From positions 1 through 28,923 of IMG/VR virus record IMGVR_UViG_3300031746_000126: 28,923 bases of DNA, one strand, 5' to 3'. The translations under genes and the position numbers were made by a program. The notes under the pieces were generated by a model. That model was not told the origin of the DNA, did not search any database, and saw nothing but the letters and a program-made list of their open reading frames with translations. Below, piece after piece: positions 23,298 to 28,923 of this stretch. The DNA comes from a virus. Numbering within the stretch: position 1 is the first letter of the stretch; each line of letters begins with the position of its first letter.

Positions 23298-25397
23298 ATG
23301 ACTCTACGTCAATTCCTGTTTTTGAATGTCGACAACAACTACGGGTACAACGAGGTGGCGCCAAGTACCGACTCGTTGGCACTTGGTGGGCTGTCGATGT
23401 CCGGCGCCATCACCATGGCGACCAACAAGATCACTGGCCTGGGCAATGGCGTAGACGCCCAGGACGCCGTCACCAAAGCACAGATGGATGCGGCCATCAC
23501 GGGCCTGACCTGGAAGCCCCCGGTTCAAGTTCTGAAGATGAAGAGTGACGTGGCTCGCGCGGCTGCGGCTGCGCTCGTCGCGGGTTCTGGCGGAACGGGG
23601 ATCGTCAGCCTGACGACCGGCAACTCGTTCACCGTTGCGATCGACGGCGAGACCCCGGTGGTCATCACCTTGGCTTCGGCCCCGGCTGATCGCGCGGCTG
23701 CGATCACGGCCATCAACACGCTGTACGGTGCTGGCGGTGGTCTTGGCGGAACCATTGCGGTTGCTGGCGCAGCCGATCAGATCGACATCAAGAGCAACAC
23801 CACGGGCACGGGTTCGACCGTGGCCATCACCTCGGCTCACGCGAACTGGCTGGAAGTCGGTATCGTCAATGCGACGGATGCCGGAACGAACAATGTCCCG
23901 ACTGCGGCCGTGTCTGGCGAGGCGTGGGTTGTCAACAACTGGGGTACCGGCTATGTCGACGGCGACATCGTGGAGTGGAGCGGGTCGGCTTGGGTCGTGG
24001 TTCTGCCCGGTGCGACCCAGGAGCCACCCGACAACACCCGCGTGACGGTCATCTCTTCCGGTGCAGCCGGGTCGTTCGTCGGCCAGGAAAACAAGTACGG
24101 TACTTACGATGCCGATCCGGTCGATCCTACCTGGTCGTTTGTGGCCATGGTGGATGGCGACGCCGAGCTGGTCAGTGGCGAAGGCAGCGTGTTCGAGAAC
24201 ATGGCTTTCACCTTCGACACTGGCACGGGCTGGGTGCAGTTCACGGGGCCGGCTTCCCTCCCCGATGCCACCAGCGCTCCCGCTGGCGGGACCAAGGGTA
24301 AGGTCGGGTTCGACTCCAGCTTCGGTCTGCAGGTGAACAGCGGGCAGGCCAAGATCAATGTCACGGCCGACACGGGTCTGATTTTCAATGTCGGCACTGG
24401 CGCCATGGAAGTCGAAGTCAACGCCGCCCAGGCCATCCATGTCGATGGGGATGGTATCGGGTTGTCCATCAAGGCGCTGTCCGGCCTCGAATTCGATACC
24501 AACGAGCTGGCGGTCCTGCTGGAAGCCGCTGGCGCTGGCACGGGTGGCTTGCAGTTCAATGCCGGTGGTGAAATCGGGATCCTGCTTCAGGACACCAGCC
24601 CTGGTCTGCAGCTGACCGCCGACGGACTCGACACCAAGCTCAAGGCCGCCTCTGGTCTGGCCGCCGACGCCGACGGTCTCTACGTTGTCGGCGATGCCGA
24701 TGCCGGTATCGTCGTCTCGGGCACTGGCGTCGGCATCGCGCTTGAGGCGGGCGGCGTTGGCACTGGCGGTCTGGAATTCAATCTGGATGGTGAATTGCGG
24801 GCGGACCCCGATACCGCTGCTGGTATCACTCTCACCGCCAACGGTATCGGTGTGGCTCTGGCCACGGCTGGCGTGGGCGTTGGCGGTCTGCAGTTCAACG
24901 GTTCGGGTGAGATGGAGCTTGACCTCGACGCTGCCGACGGCGCCCTGGCTCTGAGCGCCGACGGTCTCGCGGTGGTCATCGACAACACGACCATCGGAAT
25001 CAACGGCAGCAACCAGTTGTACGTCAAGGGCGCTGGCGACGCAACGCGCGTTAGCGCCCAGCTCATCGCGGGCGCCGGTGGCATCGCCAAGGGCAACGCG
25101 GTTTACATCTCGGGTAACAACACGGTCCTCAAGGCGGACAAGGACGCGGCTCTGACCGCGGCCGCGATCGGTGTGGCTCCTTTGGCCATCACCGCTGGCG
25201 ATCCTGGATCGATCGTGTTCAGCGGCATCGTGACCGGGATCCTCGCTGGTGCGACCGCTGGTGCTCCCTACTTCGTCACGGACGCTGGTGTGCTTTCGCC
25301 CACCGTCCCCAGTGGCGCGGCCTACGTTCGGCGTGTTGGTTACGCCGTCAATGCCACGGACCTTCTGGTCATGGTCGGCGAGGTGACCAAGAAGTAA
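23298..25397 (+). CDS. Tail-fibre-type protein with internal beta repeats
   Basis: This 699-residue protein has an AAGGAG RBS 8 nt before the ATG. The N-terminus (LGGLSMSGAITMATNKITGL, then DAQDAVTKAQMDAAITGLTWKPPV) is typical of phage fibre proteins that attach to the virion. The middle has repeats of about 40-55 residues with the pattern G.GGLQFN..GE...........L.LTADGL.....A at roughly nt 24540-24970. These are nearly all Gly, Ala, Leu, Asp and Val and suggest an elongated trimeric beta-structure. The C-terminus (VFSGIVTGILAGATAGAPYF... VGYAVNATDLLVMVGEV) resembles fibre C-terminal domains. It has no enzymatic motif. It has none of the exact iterated words found upstream. Confidence 0.8.
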   Translation: MTLRQFLFLNVDNNYGYNEVAPSTDSLALGGLSMSGAITMATNKITGLGNGVDAQDAVTKAQMDAAITGLTWKPPVQVLKMKSDVARAAAAALVAGSGGTGIVSLTTGNSFTVAIDGETPVVITLASAPADRAAAITAINTLYGAGGGLGGTIAVAGAADQIDIKSNTTGTGSTVAITSAHANWLEVGIVNATDAGTNNVPTAAVSGEAWVVNNWGTGYVDGDIVEWSGSAWVVVLPGATQEPPDNTRVTVISSGAAGSFVGQENKYGTYDADPVDPTWSFVAMVDGDAELVSGEGSVFENMAFTFDTGTGWVQFTGPASLPDATSAPAGGTKGKVGFDSSFGLQVNSGQAKINVTADTGLIFNVGTGAMEVEVNAAQAIHVDGDGIGLSIKALSGLEFDTNELAVLLEAAGAGTGGLQFNAGGEIGILLQDTSPGLQLTADGLDTKLKAASGLAADADGLYVVGDADAGIVVSGTGVGIALEAGGVGTGGLEFNLDGELRADPDTAAGITLTANGIGVALATAGVGVGGLQFNGSGEMELDLDAADGALALSADGLAVVIDNTTIGINGSNQLYVKGAGDATRVSAQLIAGAGGIAKGNAVYISGNNTVLKADKDAALTAAAIGVAPLAITAGDPGSIVFSGIVTGILAGATAGAPYFVTDAGVLSPTVPSGAAYVRRVGYAVNATDLLVMVGEVTKK

Positions 25398-25437
25398 GCA
25401 GTTCTAGATAGTTAGATGTTCTTTGGTAACTGAGCAT

Positions 25438-25497
25438 AGGGGGCGGGTGACCCGAAGTCTCCAGTAGCCTGAGCCGATTGGTTGCCCGCCCCCTTTT
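25438..25497 (+). terminator. Rho-independent terminator after the fibre gene
   Basis: GGGGGCGGG (25439-25447) pairs exactly with CCCGCCCCC (25485-25493), followed by TTTT. The arms can be extended inward with mismatches (TGACC with GGTTG). It lies 41 nt after the fibre stop codon and before the leader of the next gene. The rest of the 168-nt gap (25398-25565) shows only an AT-rich stretch and the GGAGA RBS of the next gene. Confidence 0.85.
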
Positions 25498-25565
25498 CTA
25501 TGTGGCCGAATGTTCAGTCATGGAGCTAAACTAAAATCTGAATTTTTACCATTGGAGACAGCCAC

Positions 25566-28500
25566 ATGGTCAAGCGCTCAGGGTCTATCGACTTCACGGG
25601 TTCCCCAGTCCTAACTCTTCGGAATGAGAATACGCTTTGTGAATACACCGGGGACTCGGTAGATCCAAACGGCAACTGGCTTGACCAATCTGGGGAGAAC
25701 CAGGTTAAGGCCAGCGAGGATATGACCCAGAGCATTTGGGTCAAGGTCAACGGGGAGATCGTCTCCGACGCGGTCCTCTTGCCCGACGGTAACATCGGGA
25801 CTGTCAATGTCCTCAAAGAGAACACGAGCGAAGAACAGCAACTCCATGCGGTGACCCAGCTCAAGACCAGCCTGGTGGCTGGGAAGACGTATCGCTTGAC
25901 TGCGTTGATTCGCTCGATGGGCAGGCCTTGGGCCGTTCTCAAGGTGACAGATCTGTATTCTGGTGAAGTAGATTACGGGTTCTACCTCAATCTTGCGACT
26001 GGGGTGTTTGGAGCAAATCTCTCCGGGAGCATTATCAAACTGAGAAGCTGTTACCGGGCGCCCTATGGTTGGCAGAAAGTGGTGCTAGAATTCGAAGCGG
26101 CCCACTCAGCCGATTATGATATTCGCATTTGTGGAGCCAAGCAAAACAACCTGCACATCTACACTGGCGGTGGGGTGAATGCTATCGCTGTAACTCGGGT
26201 GCATTTCGTGGAGATCACCGGGGTAGCTAAATCGCTGGGGCACATGCCCCGGTACGTGAAGACTACCGATGTCGTCAAACCGAAAATCAATCTGACTGCC
26301 TATGGAACTCCTCCGACAGTAGTCACGGCCATTCCAGGCGTGCGTAGTGCATATCTGCAGGGACGGGGATTTAATGGTGTTGGCCAGTTTTTCTCGGTGG
26401 GTGCTTTACCCGATCCAGCGTTGTTCGCGCATGACCACACGGTGAGCGGGCTTGTGCACGTTGATGCCGATAGCGGATCTTGCCTGCTGTCCTATTACGC
26501 CGCGGGGCCAGATCGCGGTTTCGAGCTTTGGTACGATATCGCCGAGGGGACCGTCAATGCGACGTACTACAATACGACCAGCGTGACCCTGACAGGCGCT
26601 ATTCACGTGGGGGCTGTGAATCGAATTGTTTTGGTCCGTCAAGACGACGTCGCGACTCTTTCCGTAAACAACAAGATGGTCGAGATGAAGAACGTAGCGG
26701 GGTTTGGGGTATCGCCAGGCGCGGGATTTTATGTTGGAGCGCGCGGAGGAGTCAGCAATTTCTTAAAGGGGTATATGGTTTATTTGCGAATTGATACCGC
26801 GGCGCTGAATTCGGTTCGGAAGACGCGTGAAGAGGACTTGCTTACCGGCGTCAAGCACGGTTCCCAAAATAAGGTGATCACCCACGTAGCTTTCACACGT
26901 GAGAGCCCTGCAGATGTTCACAAGTCTGACGGGGCTATAGTCAGTACGCCAATTGACGAGATGCGAATCGGTAGCTCCGGGCGCATCAAGAATATTTTGA
27001 AGCGGACCAATCTGTTTACCCATAGCGATTGGGTGAAGAATAACGGTACGGTTGATACATACGGTGGTCTTGATCCTGATGGGGGAAACAGTGCGTTTGT
27101 CCTTCATGAGAACGACGCTGACGCGGAGCACAACATCGACCAGGTGCTACCGACTCTGGCCCCGGGCAAGTATACGCTGTCAGTCAAAGTCAAACCCCTG
27201 GGGCGCGAGTGGTTCTCATTGCCGGTCGGGACAGATGTCTCCAAGCAATACTCGTTGTTCCATTTGGTGAACCACGGGAATGTTGGCACTCGGGTCGGTG
27301 GATGCGGGTCGAAAATAGAACCGGCCGGTAACGGTTTCTACTGGGTATCCCAAGCAGTTGAGCTTCTTGATCCGACGGAGACCTACAAAGTCTTTTTGAG
27401 CGTAGCTGTTTCAGGGAACTTGCCGTACCAAGGCTTAGACCAGGACGCCGTGGCCATCTACGAGGTCCAGCTCGAAGAAGGCGACTCGGTCAGTGATTAC
27501 ATCGAGGGAACCGATGCTGTCGCCATGCCGACGACGTGGATAACTGAGCGGCGAGGGGCGTTTACCTCGCTGGTCTTGGAGACAGCTGCGTCTGAAAGTA
27601 CGAATTCTTCACTGAGCAAGTTGTCAAAAGACATACCCATCAACCATATCCCTACGTTCCTGTGCAATTTCGAGAAAGCTCCTATCGGCACGCAGACCTC
27701 GGACGACACGACTGGCTATCCGATGGACATGATCGGTGGGCCGAGATTGGTAGATGACGACTCTGATGGCAAGAGCTACGAGTTTGACGCGGAGACCCAG
27801 CATGTTGATATTCAGCATGATGACGGTGGGATCGATTTCAATCTTGGCAATATGGACATGGTTCGACAGAACAAAGGCTTGCCCGTTCTGTCTCCAGGGT
27901 CCGTTGGCAAGTTCGACAACGAGTTTGTGTACGAACCCAGCGTCATCAACGATGGCGGAACTCTCAAGCTTTTCTACAGTGGCAACGATGGTGACAAGAA
28001 TCGCATGGGTCTTGCGACATCTACTGACAGGCTTGCCTGGACGAAGCAAAACAGTGGCAATCCTGTGATCGATGTCGGTGGTACTGGGTTTGATTCAGTC
28101 GGTGCTGCGGCTCCTTCGGTTATTCTTGATAATGACGTCTTCAAGATGTGGTACGTCGGATCAGACGGCACTGTGTCAACAATCGGTTACGCAACGAGCG
28201 AAGATGGCCTTATTTGGACCAAGCAAAACAACGAACGAAAAGTATTTGGCATTGGGGTTGCCGGCAAGTTTGACGATGCGTCCATTGGTTACTGCTCGGT
28301 CATCAAAGACGTTACTTACAAAATGTGGTACGCCGGGTGTCAAGCAGCGGGTGTCTACAAGATTGGGTACGCGACGTCGATAGACGGCATTTCCTGGTTG
28401 CGCCAGAACCTTGGTGAGCCGGTCCTGGATCTCGGGACCAGTGGCCAGTTCGATGACAAGAGCCTGGGTTCTCTCTGCGTGGTAAAAGACGGGGTAACGT

Positions 28501-28923
28501 ACAAGATGTGGTTCACGGGCTTGAAAGACTCAGACTCGAAAAAGCGCATTGGCTATGCCACGTCCTCAGATGGCATTACCTGGGTCAAGCAAAACTCTGA
28601 GAATGCCATTCTTGATCTCGGAGTTGGGGGCAAGTTTGACGCCAACTCTGTAAGTGACCCCAGCGTAGTGAAAATTGGGAGCGTCTACAAGATGCTCTAC
28701 CGCGGGTACGATGGGAGCATCAGCAAGTTCGGTTATGCCACAAGTTTGGACGGGGTCGCTTGGGATCGCGAGAATACTGCTAATGCTATCTCGACCGTCG
28801 GTGCCGGTGGCAAGTTCGATGTGACCGACACGGGGTCCCCGACCATCGTGTTTGACGGAACCACGTACTGGGTATGGTACGCCGGGTTTGATGCAACCAA
28901 CTGGCGCATTGGTTACGCGACGA
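25566..28923 (+). CDS. Large fibre/receptor-binding protein with C-terminal beta-propeller (3' partial)
   Basis: The ATG at 25566 follows TTGGAGACAGCC. The frame is open without a stop to the window end (1,119 residues seen), so the C-terminus is missing. Residues ~1-200 and ~460-640 look like carbohydrate-binding beta-sandwich regions (LVAGKTYRLTALIRS; LAPGKYTLSVKVKPLG, then QLEEGDSVSDYIEG), and residues ~235-430 like a LamG-type domain (YVGARGGVSNFLKGYMVYLR). From about residue 780, six repeats of 59-62 residues (GKFDD.S...PSV..DG..YKMWYAG.......GYATS.DG..W.KQN) match the blades of five-bladed GH43/GH32-type propellers. It probably binds or processes host surface glycans. Codon use is less GC-rich than upstream genes, consistent with transfer. 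Confidence 0.85.
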   Translation, partial: MVKRSGSIDFTGSPVLTLRNENTLCEYTGDSVDPNGNWLDQSGENQVKASEDMTQSIWVKVNGEIVSDAVLLPDGNIGTVNVLKENTSEEQQLHAVTQLKTSLVAGKTYRLTALIRSMGRPWAVLKVTDLYSGEVDYGFYLNLATGVFGANLSGSIIKLRSCYRAPYGWQKVVLEFEAAHSADYDIRICGAKQNNLHIYTGGGVNAIAVTRVHFVEITGVAKSLGHMPRYVKTTDVVKPKINLTAYGTPPTVVTAIPGVRSAYLQGRGFNGVGQFFSVGALPDPALFAHDHTVSGLVHVDADSGSCLLSYYAAGPDRGFELWYDIAEGTVNATYYNTTSVTLTGAIHVGAVNRIVLVRQDDVATLSVNNKMVEMKNVAGFGVSPGAGFYVGARGGVSNFLKGYMVYLRIDTAALNSVRKTREEDLLTGVKHGSQNKVITHVAFTRESPADVHKSDGAIVSTPIDEMRIGSSGRIKNILKRTNLFTHSDWVKNNGTVDTYGGLDPDGGNSAFVLHENDADAEHNIDQVLPTLAPGKYTLSVKVKPLGREWFSLPVGTDVSKQYSLFHLVNHGNVGTRVGGCGSKIEPAGNGFYWVSQAVELLDPTETYKVFLSVAVSGNLPYQGLDQDAVAIYEVQLEEGDSVSDYIEGTDAVAMPTTWITERRGAFTSLVLETAASESTNSSLSKLSKDIPINHIPTFLCNFEKAPIGTQTSDDTTGYPMDMIGGPRLVDDDSDGKSYEFDAETQHVDIQHDDGGIDFNLGNMDMVRQNKGLPVLSPGSVGKFDNEFVYEPSVINDGGTLKLFYSGNDGDKNRMGLATSTDRLAWTKQNSGNPVIDVGGTGFDSVGAAAPSVILDNDVFKMWYVGSDGTVSTIGYATSEDGLIWTKQNNERKVFGIGVAGKFDDASIGYCSVIKDVTYKMWYAGCQAAGVYKIGYATSIDGISWLRQNLGEPVLDLGTSGQFDDKSLGSLCVVKDGVTYKMWFTGLKDSDSKKRIGYATSSDGITWVKQNSENAILDLGVGGKFDANSVSDPSVVKIGSVYKMLYRGYDGSISKFGYATSLDGVAWDRENTANAISTVGAGGKFDVTDTGSPTIVFDGTTYWVWYAGFDATNWRIGYAT
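27909..28923 (+). repeat. Six propeller-blade repeats, 177-186 bp period
   Basis: The anchor codons for (K/Q/G)FD begin at 27909, 28086, 28266, 28446, 28632 and 28812. The intervals are 177, 180, 180, 186 and 180 nt. Each unit encodes KMWY.G, a GYATS.DG loop and a W.(K/R)QN strand. The sixth is cut by the window end. The repeats are divergent at DNA level but clear in protein, which argues for old duplication under selection. Confidence 0.85.

Noticed and set aside
1-28923. tRNA genes, riboswitches, insertion sequences or transposases
   Set aside because: I scanned for them by eye and saw no cloverleaf-like gaps, terminal inverted repeats or transposase motifs; intergenic gaps are too short for most.

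Overview
This window is part of a tailed-phage (Caudoviricetes) genome or provirus, most likely a large phage. Every supported gene is on the + strand and genes are tightly packed with ATGA overlaps. In order there are a Mu-F-like head-morphogenesis protein, an HK97-type prohead protease, a scaffold-like protein, a major capsid protein, small head/neck-type proteins and two large fibre-type proteins. The sequence is GC-rich up to about 25 kb and visibly less so in the last 3.4 kb. Nothing in it identifies the host. The first and last genes run off the window ends.

Layout. (1) 3-17359: a run of very large multidomain proteins of the 'polyvalent protein' type, with small genes between them. These are a SNF2 helicase joined to a zeta-toxin-like P-loop domain (partial); a zincin metallopeptidase protein; a small Cys-rich protein; a Mu-F-like protein joined to an inorganic-pyrophosphatase-like domain and a poly(A)-polymerase/CCA-enzyme-like domain; two small proteins; a 181-bp tandem repeat; and a 2,334-residue protein with a PI3K/HipA-like kinase domain, six internal repeats and an ADP-ribosyltransferase-like C-terminus. 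Two small genes and a strong terminator (17436-17477) follow. (2) 17490-20649: prohead protease, scaffold and major capsid protein, closed by a terminator at 20687-20735. (3) 20761-23069: five small virion-type genes without recognisable families. (4) 23298-28923: a 699-residue repetitive fibre protein, a terminator, and a 3'-truncated fibre or receptor-binding protein ending in a beta-propeller.

How the genes may work together. In published comparative work on polyvalent proteins (Iyer, Burroughs, Aravind and colleagues), such proteins are proposed to be packaged in the head and delivered with the DNA, where their enzymatic domains counter host defences. Their position here, between the (unseen) upstream genes and the capsid operon, and their fusion to a head-morphogenesis domain, fit that idea. 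Three of the four large proteins clearly share a small module (a GPxGGK signature and an adjacent segment of about 65 residues), and the fourth has a weaker version. This could be a common virion-packaging tag.

The most unusual signal is at DNA level. A near-palindromic word, TTTCTGGAA (reverse complement TTCCAGAAA), occurs 31 times exactly, and its 8-base core about 41 times, between 115 and 23165. It lies in both orientations, in all reading frames and in intergenic gaps. It is absent from the fibre region after 23165. Chance expectation for the 9-mer is below one copy. I do not recognise it as a described element.
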